Positions 25,353 to 35,320 of a stretch of DNA of 64,000 bases are shown here, one piece after another (positions within the stretch are counted from its first letter, which is position 1; every line of letters begins with the position of its first letter). The translations under genes and the position numbers were made by a program. The notes under the pieces are model-generated. The model had not been told where the DNA came from, made no database searches, and was given only the letters and a program-made list of their open reading frames with translations. The stretch lies in assembly GCF_002802915.1 (NCBI RefSeq), contig NZ_PEBJ01000001.1:124001-188000 (forward strand), written 5' to 3'. Source of the DNA: Bifidobacterium felsineum. GTDB lineage: Bacteria; Actinomycetota; Actinomycetes; Actinomycetales; Bifidobacteriaceae.

Positions 25353-28036
25353 GCGAAGAACAGCGCACGCAGGAACCGCGCGTTCGGCATGAAGGCCAAC
25401 GCAGGACGGGCAAGACCGCCAGTGCGGCAAATGATTGGCGTAATGTCGCCAACGATGCGCGCCAGTGGGTTCGCCAACATCAGTTTGCGGTAGCGTGCAC
25501 TGCAGCATTGGTACTGGTGAATCTGCTGGTATGGCTGATTGCTGCGCTCGCGGGGGTGCCCTTCCCCTTGCATATGCTCGCTACCAGCATGGCCGAATTC
25601 AATCTCAGTAAACTACTTGTCACGCTGTTTCTCGCGCGAGGTGTGCTGCAGCTGGCGATTGACGCCGCGTTGTGGCTGGTCATGTTGTCGATTGCACAAG
25701 CGCGGCTGGGCGCTCGACGCTCGGTACTGATGGCGATTGCTTGTGCTGCGGCCGGCACAGTGCTGGGACTTGGGCTGTGTTGGGTGATCGGCTGGGTGTT
25801 CCAGGATGCTCGCTTCGTCGATCGCATCAGCTTCACGTTGAGTCCTTTGGTGTTGCCAATCGGTGCGTTGATGGCAGCCAGCGCCGTATGCAGCCACTTG
25901 TGGCGTCGTCGTATTCGGCTTATCGGCTACGCGGCGATTCTTGTGGCGTTGCTCTACAGTGGCAACCCCGGTGACTATTGCATTCTGGCCGCCGCGCTTA
26001 TCGGCCACGCGGCAGGATACTGGCTGGCGCGCGCACATGCGTTCGGTTTTAGCACAGCTGAGCTTGCTGATCCCGTGGAGACAGGCTGGCACTGGCTGCA
26101 CAGCACCTCATTTGAGGCGCGTCGTATGTTTGCAGCCATTGATGCAGTGCTGGCGCTGGGTCCGGTCGTGGCCATCACGTCCCATAACCATGCCGGCCCA
26201 CTCAGCACCATCGGACTGCTGATGAGCCCGGTGTCAGTGGACGAGCGCACCTTGGATCATTGCTTGGCCGGCGCTGCCCATACCGGGTGTTTCCTGCAGT
26301 TTGATTTGCTGCGCGCATCCATGCCGGGTGCTGTATTGCGCTCGTTGCTGCCTACGGTTGTCGCTTTGCTGCTGGCATGGGGTCTGTATCGTGGGCGTCG
26401 TTTTGCCGCCTTGCTCACCATCGCCATCAATATATTTACCGCCGGTGTGGCGGTGGCTTACTATCTCATCACGCCGCTGAGCATTACGCATGATGGTTGG
26501 GATGTGCTGATTGAACATGGAGCGCTTGCCGCGTGCGTGGCGAACACGTTGCCATCGTTGCTGTTTGCGTTCACCCTTCTGGTGTCGCTCCGGTACTTCC
26601 CGATTCGTGTTGGGTGGCGTCGGCTCATCGGCGGCGTTGGAGCGGTGATTGTTGCGCTGCTGGCTTGCGCGGGCGCCTATCTGCTGTATGGATTGGTGCG
26701 TCCTGAGGAGTTCTCGCCACGTGCCACGGCATCGGCGTTGATGGCTGAACTGCCCGGGCGCTTCCTGCCGATTGGATTCCTGAGCCATATGCGGCTCTCG
26801 TTTGTGCCGCGCACGCCGTTCGCTTCGCTGGTCTATCAGGGTGTGGGTCTGGTGTTCTGGATTGTGGTCCTGGCCGTGGTGCTGCATTGGCTGGGCGATG
26901 TAACTGCCGTAGATGAGCGCGCTCGTGCTCGCGCGGGACGGCTGGTTGAGGCCGGCGGCGAATCGATGAGCTTTATGACCACGTGGGAAGGCAACGACTA
27001 TTGGATGTCGCCCACGGGCCGTTCCGCGGTGGCGTATCGTGTGCTCAATGGCATTGCGCTGACCTGCACCGGGCCTTTTGGCGACCCGGCCGAATGGATG
27101 GATGATCTTGCCGGGTTCTCCCGGTACTGTTTTGATCGGTCGCTTTCGCCGGTGTTTTACAGCGTGCATCGTGAGCAGCGCGATCGGCTGGTGGCGGGCG
27201 GCTGGCAATCCGTCGAGGTCGGCAGTGAGATGGTGGTCGATCCGCGCGGATGGAAGACCACCGGCAAGAAATGGCAGGACGTGCGCACGGCCATCAATAA
27301 GGCCAAGCGCAGCGGGATTGTTGATGTGCAGTCCACCTTCCTTGATGCGCCCCTCGGTGTGCGCGAACAGATCGAGGACATTTCCGAGGAGTGGGCGCAA
27401 GGCAAGGCGCTGCCGGAGATGAAGTTCACGTTGGGTGGCGTCGAGGAATTGCGCGATCCGCGCGTCCGGCTGCTGTATGCTGTGGACGTGGATGGTCGCG
27501 TGCTCGCTGTCACCAGTTGGCTGCCTACGTGGCGCGATGGCCGGATCATCGGCTGGACGTTGGACTTCATGCGGCATCGTCCAGACAGTCCGAACGGCAT
27601 CATGGAGTTCCTGATTGCTCGCATGGCCGAGCGCCTGCGCGATGCCGGCGAGGCTGATCCCGATCAGGCTGTGGAGTTCATGAGCCTCTCCGCCGCACCG
27701 CTGGCGGGCATGAATCCGGAGCGGGACAATGCGGGCGTTGCGGGCGCTACGGTTGGTGGCGATGCTGGTGCTGATGTGCAGGCCGGCCCCGAGACTGAAG
27801 GCGTTCAGATGCTGCAGCATGCGCTGCAGATTGTGGCCGATTGGATGGAGCCGGCATACGGATTCCATTCGCTGTTCAACTTCAAGCGCAAGTTCCAGCC
27901 CGCTGAGGCGCCCGTCTATGTGTGCTATCCGGATCCGGCAGCCTTGCCGCAGATTGGCCTTGCCGTGATGCGCGCTTATGTGCCGTCCGTTACGCCGGCC
28001 GAGGTGGCGGGCATGCTCAAGACGCTGCGAGCATAG
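25349..28036 (+). CDS. MprF-like DUF2156 membrane protein (aminoacyl-lipid synthase)
   Basis: Protein of 895 aa. Residues about 50-540 hold roughly a dozen hydrophobic segments (flippase-like part), and the C-terminal 350 residues form the cytoplasmic DUF2156 double-GNAT domain that transfers an amino acid from aminoacyl-tRNA to phosphatidylglycerol or another lipid. Recognisable landmarks are [44 protein letters not shown] and FNFKRKFQP. The product would reduce the negative surface charge and affect sensitivity to cationic peptides. An in-frame extension upstream to 25259 lies inside the esterase gene and is rejected. A variable Gly/Ala insertion sits near residues 790-830. The amino acid used cannot be told from sequence. 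Confidence 0.85.
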   Translation: MSEEQRTQEPRVRHEGQRRTGKTASAANDWRNVANDARQWVRQHQFAVACTAALVLVNLLVWLIAALAGVPFPLHMLATSMAEFNLSKLLVTLFLARGVLQLAIDAALWLVMLSIAQARLGARRSVLMAIACAAAGTVLGLGLCWVIGWVFQDARFVDRISFTLSPLVLPIGALMAASAVCSHLWRRRIRLIGYAAILVALLYSGNPGDYCILAAALIGHAAGYWLARAHAFGFSTAELADPVETGWHWLHSTSFEARRMFAAIDAVLALGPVVAITSHNHAGPLSTIGLLMSPVSVDERTLDHCLAGAAHTGCFLQFDLLRASMPGAVLRSLLPTVVALLLAWGLYRGRRFAALLTIAINIFTAGVAVAYYLITPLSITHDGWDVLIEHGALAACVANTLPSLLFAFTLLVSLRYFPIRVGWRRLIGGVGAVIVALLACAGAYLLYGLVRPEEFSPRATASALMAELPGRFLPIGFLSHMRLSFVPRTPFASLVYQGVGLVFWIVVLAVVLHWLGDVTAVDERARARAGRLVEAGGESMSFMTTWEGNDYWMSPTGRSAVAYRVLNGIALTCTGPFGDPAEWMDDLAGFSRYCFDRSLSPVFYSVHREQRDRLVAGGWQSVEVGSEMVVDPRGWKTTGKKWQDVRTAINKAKRSGIVDVQSTFLDAPLGVREQIEDISEEWAQGKALPEMKFTLGGVEELRDPRVRLLYAVDVDGRVLAVTSWLPTWRDGRIIGWTLDFMRHRPDSPNGIMEFLIARMAERLRDAGEADPDQAVEFMSLSAAPLAGMNPERDNAGVAGATVGGDAGADVQAGPETEGVQMLQHALQIVADWMEPAYGFHSLFNFKRKFQPAEAPVYVCYPDPAALPQIGLAVMRAYVPSVTPAEVAGMLKTLRA

Positions 28037-28100
28037 CGGCAGTAGGCAAACCATGGGCGATTCAAGCGGCGGTTGTTGGAAGAGGAGTACCGTGAGGCAT

Positions 28101-29141
28101 ATGAGTGAGAACGTGAATGCTTCGAATAACGTGGACGTGGCCGCAGGTGCGGCCGCAGTGGCCGGCGTCGACGCTGGTTCGACTGCCACCGCACAGCCTG
28201 ACACGCAGACCGCCTACTTTGCCGGCGGCTGCTTCTGGGGCTTGGAACGATACTTCCAGAACGTCGATGGCGTAGTGGATACCACGGTCGGTTACGCGCA
28301 GTCCACGGTGGAATCACCCAGTTATGAGCAGGTGTGCTCGGGCGAAACCGATGCTGCCGAGACGGTCAAAGTGGTGTTCGACCCGGCTCAGGTGAGCCTG
28401 CGCACGTTGTCGCTGCTGTTCTTGGAGGTGATTGATCCGTTCTCCGTGAACCAGCAGGGCGAGGATCGCGGCCGGCAGTATCGCACGGGCATGTTCTATA
28501 CGGATGATGCGCAGAAGTCCGTGTATGTAGCGGCGCTGGAGCAGCTGGTGGATCGTCAGCCGCAGCGCCCGGCCGTGCTGGTCGAGCCGTTGCGTAACTT
28601 CTATCCTGCCGAGGCCCATCATCAGGATTACCTGATCAATAATCCCGGCGGCTACTGCCATGTGCCGATTGCCGCGATCGCAAACGTGAAGCGCCGGCAG
28701 AAGTACGTGGAGCGCATCTGGGATCTGACGTTGGAGCAGTTCGCGGTGACGCAGCTGGCCGCAACCGAGCGCCCATTCGTCAACGAGTATGACGAGGAAT
28801 TCGAGCCCGGCATCTACGTGGACATCGTCAGTGGCGAGCCGCTGTTCTCTTCGCGCGACAAGTTCGATTCCGGCTGCGGCTGGCCGGCATTCTCTCGCCC
28901 GCTGAAGGGGTCGCTGCTCACCGAGCATGAGGACCATCGCATCCCCGGCCGCGACCGCATCGAAGTGCGCACTGCCGAAACCCAGATTCATCTTGGCCAT
29001 GTGTTTGAGGACGGTCCCGCCGACCGCGGCGGTCTGCGCTACTGCATGAACTCGGCGGCCTTGCGTTTCGTGCCGCGCTCGCAAATGGAGGCCCAAGGCT
29101 ACGCCGCTTGGATTCCCGCCGTAGATGGTGATGGTGATTAA
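28101..29141 (+). CDS. msrAB: Fused peptide methionine sulfoxide reductase MsrA/MsrB
   Basis: Protein of 346 aa that reduces both methionine-S- and methionine-R-sulfoxide. The MsrA domain (about 35-190) has the catalytic motif [12 protein letters not shown] and AEAHHQDYL. The MsrB domain (about 210-335) has [25 protein letters not shown] and the catalytic Cys in [14 protein letters not shown]. The first 30 residues are Asn/Ala-rich and unconserved. A GTG at 28092 lies closer (4 nt) to GAGGAG than the ATG at 28101, so the start could be three codons earlier. Its end overlaps the convergent hepT end by 4 nt. Confidence 0.93.
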   Translation: MSENVNASNNVDVAAGAAAVAGVDAGSTATAQPDTQTAYFAGGCFWGLERYFQNVDGVVDTTVGYAQSTVESPSYEQVCSGETDAAETVKVVFDPAQVSLRTLSLLFLEVIDPFSVNQQGEDRGRQYRTGMFYTDDAQKSVYVAALEQLVDRQPQRPAVLVEPLRNFYPAEAHHQDYLINNPGGYCHVPIAAIANVKRRQKYVERIWDLTLEQFAVTQLAATERPFVNEYDEEFEPGIYVDIVSGEPLFSSRDKFDSGCGWPAFSRPLKGSLLTEHEDHRIPGRDRIEVRTAETQIHLGHVFEDGPADRGGLRYCMNSAALRFVPRSQMEAQGYAAWIPAVDGDGD

Positions 29142-29512
29142 TCAGAAATTTTCGTGAATGGTCGGAGTTGTGCGCTGAGCGCTGGAACGTCTTGGTGAAC
29201 TGTGTTGTATAGAGACACGGGGTCTACTTCGTCATAATCGTGAACGATTATATTGCGCAATGCGCGTAAATCATTCCATGGCAAATCTGGCATGGCGTTG
29301 CGGCACTCCTCAGATAGCTTTCGTGCGCACTCTTGCGCCTGAGTCATCTCCATGGCGACTGAATTAAACAATATGCGATGGGCTTCCAGCTCATCTGCAG
29401 AATTGACGTGTTGCAAATCCTCGACGGCGTGATCAAGGTGTTCTACGAGTCGGATAAGGATGATCTTGTCGCGGAATGATTGGTCTGAGTGATTATGCTC
29501 GCTTACCATCAT
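29138..29512 (-). CDS. hepT: HepT-like toxin (DUF86/HEPN)
   Basis: Protein of 124 aa, all helical, of the HEPN superfamily. It carries the diagnostic R-x4-H-x-Y motif as RNIIVHDY (Arg86, His91, Tyr93) at the usual position near the C-terminus. In characterised HepT/MntA pairs the HEPN protein is an RNase or tRNA-damaging toxin, and the antitoxin AMPylates the motif tyrosine. The tyrosine target is present. The gene overlaps the antitoxin gene by 4 nt and is downstream of it, the common order for this type VII pair. Confidence 0.88.
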   Translation of the reverse strand: MMVSEHNHSDQSFRDKIILIRLVEHLDHAVEDLQHVNSADELEAHRILFNSVAMEMTQAQECARKLSEECRNAMPDLPWNDLRALRNIIVHDYDEVDPVSLYNTVHQDVPALSAQLRPFTKISD

Positions 29513-30057
29513 GCTACCTTGATCAGGTCTGGAGTGATGTGGTCAAGGAAGAGTTTGCTGGCCCGACTGCGCTGTGCATTGCGAAGCAGCGCGGGATAGG
29601 ACATGAGCGATATCTTGCGCCCAAGCATCGATTCCAAATCGTCGGTAAGGTTTTGCAATGTTAGTGCTGTGTATGAGACGTCGGGCTTAAATCGATATAG
29701 CAGGTCCACGTCTGAATCGGGTAGTGCTTCTCCTCTTGCCACGGATCCGAATACATACATTTCCTCAATACCATACCGTTCAACGAGCTTGGCCATGATG
29801 AGTTTAAGCGTAGTGATTTCTAGAGTGCTGCTAGATGATGCGCCTTCTGGTCGATCTTCATGATTAGATGTGGAAGATGTGCTGGGGCGTAGAGAACCGA
29901 GTGCGCGCTCATAGCGTTGCAAGAAATCCTGCGTCGGATTGCCTTCGCGCTCCGCGCGCGAAAGCGCTGATTGGGTGGTGCCCATTTCTTTCGCGGCTTC
30001 GCTCTGGCTGATATGTGAACGCATGCGTTCCTCGCGCAATTCAGCAATTGTCTTCAT
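29509..30057 (-). CDS. mntA: MntA-type nucleotidyltransferase antitoxin with N-terminal XRE HTH
   Basis: Protein of 182 aa combining two modules. Residues 1-55 form an XRE helix-turn-helix (RSHISQSEAAKEMGTTQSAL, read in part). Residues 80-180 form a minimal nucleotidyltransferase with the exact GS-x10-DxD motif: Gly104-Ser105 and Asp116/Asp118 in GSVARGEALPDSDVD. The family transfers AMP to the HepT tyrosine and so neutralises it. The HTH fusion supplies a DNA-binding function for autoregulation, matching the palindrome just upstream of its start. A Ser/Thr-rich linker joins the modules. Confidence 0.88.
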   Translation of the reverse strand: MKTIAELREERMRSHISQSEAAKEMGTTQSALSRAEREGNPTQDFLQRYERALGSLRPSTSSTSNHEDRPEGASSSSTLEITTLKLIMAKLVERYGIEEMYVFGSVARGEALPDSDVDLLYRFKPDVSYTALTLQNLTDDLESMLGRKISLMSYPALLRNAQRSRASKLFLDHITPDLIKVA

Positions 30058-30064
30058 GCACTCA

Positions 30065-30084
30065 ATATAGCATATATGCTATAT
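30065..30084 (-). promoter_or_regulatory. Operator palindrome upstream of mntA
   Basis: A perfect 20-bp palindrome with core TAGCATATATGCTA begins 7 nt before the mntA ATG and overlaps -10-like TATATT/TATAGC sequence. It is the obvious target for the XRE domain of MntA. Confidence 0.75.
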
Positions 30085-30102
30085 ATGGTCGCTTTGGAGA
30101 GC

Positions 30103-30139
30103 TTTTCTGCCTCATTTTCGCGCAAAATGAGGCAGAAAA
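30103..30139. other. Perfect 16-bp hairpin upstream of the toxin-antitoxin operon
   Basis: Arms at 30103-30118 and 30124-30139 close a 5-nt loop (CGCGC). The ends are T-rich and A-rich, so it can terminate transcription in either direction, for example of the helicase operon reading toward it. Confidence 0.75.
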
Positions 30140-30217
30140 CTAGCTGATGATGCAGAAAATGATGCATAAAGTGTATAGCGGGCATCCATGCGAGAGGCGT
30201 AACTAACAGCGCATGGC

Positions 30218-31267
30218 TCACCCAATCAAATGCCGGTACAGCTCTGGATCCAACGGCCTCGCCAATCGCAAGGTTGACAGCGTAACCTTGACCGATTTCT
30301 CTCCCGAAGCATCCGGTTTCGTGGTAAGCGTGGGATGCTCAACAGCCGCCACTCGACCCACGTAGTAATACTTGGTGTCCTTGGACTCGGCCTTGCGCAT
30401 CACGAACAGTGGAATGAAATGCGTATCTTGCCAATCTGGACCTTCGCCATCGCGTGCCCAGCGGAATTCGCGCGACTGCGGACTGCGCCCATTCTTGCTG
30501 TAGTACTTCATCTCCTGCGGGCTAAGGAATTCATCTTCATATTGGCTGGCCGCATACTTCACGAAAATCGGCATCGTGCCGCTTTCCTCGTCGAGCAGAT
30601 AGCCGCCCACATTTTGTGGAGTATTCTCCTTCTTCCAGCCGCACAAACGCATGACATCAGCCAAGGAATACTTATGTTCATACAGGAACGCGCGATCAAA
30701 CGAGCGCTGCTTCTCTACAGACTCCTGGAACATGTCAGAGCAGTTCATTAGGCCCACACGTAAGGTGTCGGTAAAGAAGATACGGAAGGTGCGATTCTCC
30801 TTGAGCAAAGCAACGAACTGCTCGCTCAATCGATAACTTGGATTGTCGGATTCACTGTCAATAGCTTCCACCAAAGGCAGACCACCAAAGCGCTTGCGAT
30901 TCGATTCGGTGAAATACGAGTAATCAAGCACGCTGATTGCGGAATCAAACTGCGTGCTAGAGAGATCGGCTTGCGGATACTGTTCGCGGATTGCTGCCAT
31001 CAATGATTCGCGTGTGATAGCTTCTGCCGGCTTCCAATCCGCAGCGGCATCAGCTCCAAGACTCTCCCGTGCGAAACCGCACAGCTGAGCGAGGATCACC
31101 AATTCATGAGGCCGCAATCCTGGCAGTAGCAGCTCGGTGGCCATCTTCAGAATCGCATCTTCTACTTCAGATACAGGCTCCAATTGCTCGATGAAATTGG
31201 ATTCGGGATGTTTGCTGGAGCTTAGGCTGCGCTCGCGAGAACGAACAAAGTCAAGGTAATTGTTCTC
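30218..31267 (-). pseudogene. C-terminal part of the frameshifted PLD-helicase-DUF3427 gene
   Basis: This frame continues the product of the upstream ORF: reading from about 31267 it gives ENNYLDFVRSRERSLSSS, then EPVSEVEDAILKMATELLLP and the DUF3427 domain ending DPELYRHLIG. The upstream frame ends after SLPFTMASR with unrelated residues and a stop at 31222. The join needs a one-base loss or a two-base gain near 31265-31270. The only start inside this piece is a TTG at 31183 without a ribosome binding site, so it is not an independent gene. Length of the restored protein would be about 1,075 aa. Confidence 0.85.
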
Positions 31268-33444
31268 GAAGCCATGGTGAACGGTAGCGAGGAGTCGTGC
31301 CTATAAATGTCTTCCAACATGGGGATTCGTCCGAGCTCATACCGCACTTGACGATACTGCTCAGAGAGTCGCTTCATATCGGACCAATCGGCAGTATCAA
31401 GCGACTTCAGCACATGCTCCTTGGCAATAGGGTCGAAACTGATAGAAGACAATCCAATCGACTGACGCTGCAAGTTTTTGCGCGCGCGATCACGGTCGCC
31501 GGTATTGCCATACAAGGCCACCGGAATCAAGTAATTGTTGTTGTAGTTACCGATGAAGTCGATGACTACAACACTGTCTTTATGCGGGAATTTGCGCAGG
31601 CCACGGCCTAGCTGTTGCGTGAAGATAATGCTCGATTCCGTGCTGCGCAACATAACAATTTGGTTCACCGCAGGGATATCAATACCCTCGTTGAACATGT
31701 CGACGGTAAATAGGTAATCCAGCTTGCCATCTGATAGCTGCCTGATATATGCCTCGCGCTGCTCCTGTGAAATTGCGCGCCCGTTGGCATCTTTACTGGT
31801 GACTGCTGCAGTCCGATATGGCCGCTCGGCTTGTTGATTCATCTGTTGATTGAACAGTCGGGAAAGCTCATGTGCTTCTTCCTGGCGACTGCAGAATACC
31901 AAACCGGTGACCGGCAGATTGAACTGCCCGTATTCCTGCAATTTATCGATGATGTATCGCACGCGCTTCTCGGTAGCGAGCTGGGATATCTCGTACTTGA
32001 GTTGGGCGTTATCTGATTCAGAAGCGCCGGATGCGACATCAATACGATGTGCAGCCTGATCTGGGTCGTCGTCAGAACCAAGATACTCAGCTACGCCGTA
32101 GTAATGGAACGGGCACAGCATGTTCTCGTCTAGTGCCTTTTGCAAACGAATTTCGTAGGCGATGTTGTGGCCGAAGAGCTCGAAAATGTTGATGCCATCG
32201 GTGCGTTCTGGGGTAGCGGTCATGCCGAGCATGAAGTCGGCATCCTTGAAATGCTCCATCACGGTTTGATAGCCCGCGGCGCCAGCGTGATGCACTTCGT
32301 CGATAAGGATGTAGTCGAACTCATTGGAAGCGAATTGCTTCAGTACTTCCGGCTGACGCATGGTCTGCACGGTGGCGAACACGTACTTGCGGTCCGATTG
32401 CTTACTAGTGCCTGAGTAGAGACCAAGTTCGGATTCATCGCATCCCAGTACGCGCTGGTACGATTCCATTGCCTTGGTGAGAATCTGCTGCTGTTGCGCA
32501 ATGTACAGCATGCGTTGGGGCTTGTATTCACGAACATCGAACGCGGACAGATAGGTCTTGCCGGTGCCGGTGGCAGAGATGATGATCGCGCGGTGTTCGC
32601 CTTGGTCGCGCAGTTTCTTGAGGTTGCGCAGCGCCTCTTGTTGCATGCTGTTGGGTTTGATTGTTCTGCCGTTGAGTGATTTGAGGATTTCTTGGCGAGG
32701 CGGAGCATACCGTTTGAAATCCTCTTCGTACTGGCGAATCCAGTCTTCGGTAAGTGGCGTTGAATCTGCCACCTGCGAGTCGAGTTCTTGGCGGACCTGA
32801 TCCACGAGGTTGCCTTCGGCCAGCGATGAGACTTTAAGATTCCACTCGCGTTGACGGCTTAGCGCGAACGATGTGAGATTCGAACTGCCAACGTACAGGT
32901 TGTAGTAGGGACGACCGTCTTTCATGTGACGGGCGAACACATAGCCTTTAGGGTGGAACGGTTGGCCCTGCGCAGATGAGGATTGATCGTCGCTATCGCT
33001 TTCGTTCCAGATGCGTACGTCGACTCCGGTGGTTTGCTTCAAATGCAGCAGCTGCCAGAATGCTTTGGGATCGTTGAAATGATTCTTGGTGGAGGTGATT
33101 AAACGGCTCGGGGCTCCTGCGCTTTGATTCCGATGATGCGTTCGGAACGCCTCGAACAGGCTCAGAATAGCTTCTGAAGACACGAAGGCCACGGATACGT
33201 CAAAACTGTCACTATCGCTGATTTCCTCATTGAGCGCGTCGTACATGGTGAGGCCCGGCCTGTTGGCAATCAGCGTCGGCGCATATTCGCCGAGATTGTC
33301 GCGCTGTGGCTGAATCAGACCCGAGATGACATCTTCGAGCATGGACTGCGGGGCTGCGCTGATATCAAGGGCTGAGGTATCGTCGTTCTCGGCGTTGGTG
33401 GCCTGCATGCTTTGCGGGGCGCTAGTTGCCATTACGTCAGTCAT
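31222..33444 (-). pseudogene. N-terminal part of PLD-nuclease/DEAD helicase (DUF3427 type), frameshifted
   Basis: This 740-aa ORF holds a phospholipase D-like nuclease domain (about 60-215, including FHPKGYVF and YVGSSNLTSFAL, an HxK...N pattern), then a superfamily II helicase: Walker A SATGTGKTYLS, Walker B LIDEVHHA, motif III GMTATPERTD, and the helicase C-terminal half with FCSRQEEAHELSRLF and QLGRGLRK. The frame then shifts and the DUF3427 tail is lost. Such proteins are frequent in mobile and defence regions and are often beside a Nudix hydrolase, as here. The core ATPase and nuclease motifs are intact, so the break may be recent, or a sequencing error. Confidence 0.88.
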
Positions 33445-33521
33445 GATGGTGCTGCTTTCGGATGTTCTGAACTATGTACTGAATGTGACTGGAGTCGGAC
33501 TTGCAGTGTTTGGTCGGCTAC

Positions 33522-33947
33522 TTATGCATTGGTTTGCTTCGTGGCAAAAGATCGTGCTGCAATCAGTCTGACTGCTGCTCTATCAACGGGAGCCCAATCC
33601 AACTGAGGCATGGCAGAAGGTGCAAGCCATCGAATTGCAGTATGTTCAGTCAAACGGGGAGAGCCGTTGTGCAGATGACAGATGAATGTGGTGAGTCGGA
33701 CAGTGCCGAAGTCGTAGGCATATTCGCTCGTGCATACTTCGTCGGCGACTTCGATGTCGCACAGTAATTCTTCTTCGATTTCGCGGTGAAGCGCCTGCCG
33801 TGGCGTCTCATGGGGTTCGATTTTGCCGCCGGGGAATTCCCAATAACCCGCAAGTGATTTGCCGGTCCCACGTTGCGCGCACAACACCGTGCCATCTTTG
33901 ACGATTGCAGCCCCAACAACGTTGATGATTTTGCGTTCCGAATCCAT
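33522..33947 (-). CDS. Nudix hydrolase (MutT-like NTP pyrophosphohydrolase)
   Basis: Protein of 141 aa with a complete Nudix box, GGKIEPHETPRQALHREIEEEL (read in two parts), matching G-x5-E-x7-RE-x-x-EE-x-x. The N-terminal strand IINVVGAAIVKDGTVLCAQR and the GYWEFPGG turn resemble MutT-type enzymes that hydrolyse oxidised or non-canonical nucleoside triphosphates. It is 77 nt upstream of the helicase gene on the same strand and probably in one operon with it. The start is uncertain: ATG at 33947 (MDSERK) or 33962 (MYPGCM); neither has a clear ribosome binding site. Confidence 0.87.
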   Translation of the reverse strand: MDSERKIINVVGAAIVKDGTVLCAQRGTGKSLAGYWEFPGGKIEPHETPRQALHREIEEELLCDIEVADEVCTSEYAYDFGTVRLTTFICHLHNGSPRLTEHTAIRWLAPSAMPQLDWAPVDRAAVRLIAARSFATKQTNA

Positions 33948-34102
33948 GCAGCCAGGATACAACGGGTGACATTCGAATCCGTTGTAGATCGATCGTGGAT
34001 CTCACCGATAGAACGCATTTGGCAACTGTTGTTCTGATCATGATTGGCCTCAATGAAAGATATGGCTTTCAGCGCACGCCTATTTAGTAAAAAGGGGGAA
34101 TC

Positions 34103-34369
34103 ATGTACATGCATATTGGAGCATGCATCACATTAGTTATGCCGGGTGGTGAGCATGTTCGCTGGTTGTGCAAGGCGGTGGAGGCGGAAACAGAAGATGG
34201 AACCAGTATCAATTCGCGGGATGATCTTATACAACTGCTTCGTGAGAATACACCGCAAGTAAAGTCCATTGCATTCGTGCCTGAGGGTTTGATTCCGCTA
34301 CTTCGGGCAGCACTTCGAGGGGATGATGCAGCTGCGGATGAGTATGCGGGTTTGACCGAGGATATGTAA
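34103..34369 (+). CDS. Small hypothetical protein (88 aa)
   Basis: Not recognised. AAAAAGGGGGAA directly before the ATG is a strong ribosome binding site, which supports it as a real gene. The sequence is mixed alpha/beta, acidic toward the C-terminus (GDDAAADEYAGLTEDM), with MHIGACITLVMPGGEHVRWLCK (read in part) at the start and no membrane segment. It stands alone between the Nudix gene (divergent) and a hairpin-rich non-coding stretch. Confidence 0.6.
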   Translation: MYMHIGACITLVMPGGEHVRWLCKAVEAETEDGTSINSRDDLIQLLRENTPQVKSIAFVPEGLIPLLRAALRGDDAAADEYAGLTEDM

Positions 34370-34399
34370 GGGTCTTTTCTTGTCCCGATAGAGCGAAAA

Positions 34400-34700
34400 G
34401 TACGTTCTGGCGGTATCGTGGCAGATTTCTGTGCCACGGAACTGCATTTCAAGGCATTTTGCAGTTGCGTGGCAATTTTTCTGGTGTGCGCGGTGAGAAG
34501 CGCGAAATTCCTTACTGGGAGAATGGCGGAATTCCAAGGATTTCTAAAATTGGGCGATGCTCGCTACGCGTGTTCGCGCGGAGAACTGTGCCACGGAACT
34601 GCAAAATGCACTGAAATGCGGTTCCGTGCCACAAATCATTGTCCCGGTAGCGAGCTGAAACGTTGCATCGCACAATCGGGACAATCGGACAGCGAAAAAA
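34400..34700. repeat. Hairpin-rich non-coding element with TGCCACGGAACTGC motifs
   Basis: Two related hairpins occur: one at 34431-34474 (TGCCACGGAACTGC against GCAGTTGCGTGGCA) and a stronger one at 34587-34632 (16-nt arms with one mismatch, TGTGCCACGGAAC against GTTCCGTGCCACA). TGTCCCGATAGAGCGAAAA at 34381 recurs in related form at 34640 and, inverted, at 34676. No coding sequence was found in the 34370-34864 gap. Confidence 0.7.
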
Positions 34701-34864
34701 CGCTCCCAATTCGTGAATCGCCACCTTACCTGCGACATGCAGGTCCTTTCGGCTGACTGCTCGCCGGTTTGAACGCGTTTGCCTATAGGATTGCAGTAAT
34801 GGGCCATCGATTTGGCCTGTGTGATCGCTTCGCACCAGCGAACAAAAGCCAAAGGAGGCCCACC

Positions 34865-35197
34865 ATGATTCTCGTCACCACCACGCCGTCCGTCGACGGC
34901 TACGTCATCACCAACTATCAAGGCATTGTGTTCGGCGAAGTGGTCGCCGGCGTGAACATGTTCCGGGACATCGGCGCCAGTTTGCGCAACGTGTTCGGCG
35001 GCCGCAGCCAGGGCTACGAAGAGGAACTGACGAACGCGCGCAATGAAGCTATCGCCGAGATGCAGCAGCGTGCCGAGGCGATGGGCGCGCATGCGGTGGT
35101 CGGCGTCGACATCGATTACGAAGTGCTCGGTGCGGACGGCTCCATGCTCATGGTCACTGCTTCCGGCACTGCCGTGCAGCTCGCGCGCAAGGGCTGA
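34865..35197 (+). CDS. YbjQ/UPF0145 (DUF74) family protein
   Basis: Protein of 110 aa with the family layout: [28 protein letters not shown] at the start (read in part), the [22 protein letters not shown] loop and [16 protein letters not shown] near the end. The family forms pentamers and has been called heavy-metal-binding, but its function is not established. AAAGGAGG lies just upstream. It converges with the Vsr gene; the long hairpin at 35255-35298 separates them. Confidence 0.88.
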   Translation: MILVTTTPSVDGYVITNYQGIVFGEVVAGVNMFRDIGASLRNVFGGRSQGYEEELTNARNEAIAEMQQRAEAMGAHAVVGVDIDYEVLGADGSMLMVTASGTAVQLARKG

Positions 35198-35254
35198 AAT
35201 CCGCTGGGCCAGGCAAAATAATCGCGCGTATCGGGCAATCAATCCCAGCCAAGA

Positions 35255-35298
35255 ACTGTGGGACTGTGTACTAGCATGGTAGTACACAGTCCCACAGT
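35255..35298. terminator. Perfect 19-bp hairpin between ybjQ-like and vsr genes
   Basis: Arms 35255-35273 and 35280-35298 are perfectly complementary around GCATGG. A second small hairpin (TTTTACTA/TAGTAAAA) immediately follows and includes the vsr stop. No T run follows the large stem on the plus strand, so its termination strength is uncertain. Confidence 0.65.
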
Positions 35299-35320
35299 AT
35301 CGCTGAGTTTTACTACTGTA

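Noticed and set aside
26234-28204. Minus-strand ORF of 656 codons opposite the DUF2156 gene
   Set aside because: Antisense shadow; it also runs across the intergenic region into msrAB, and the plus-strand DUF2156 protein is well supported.
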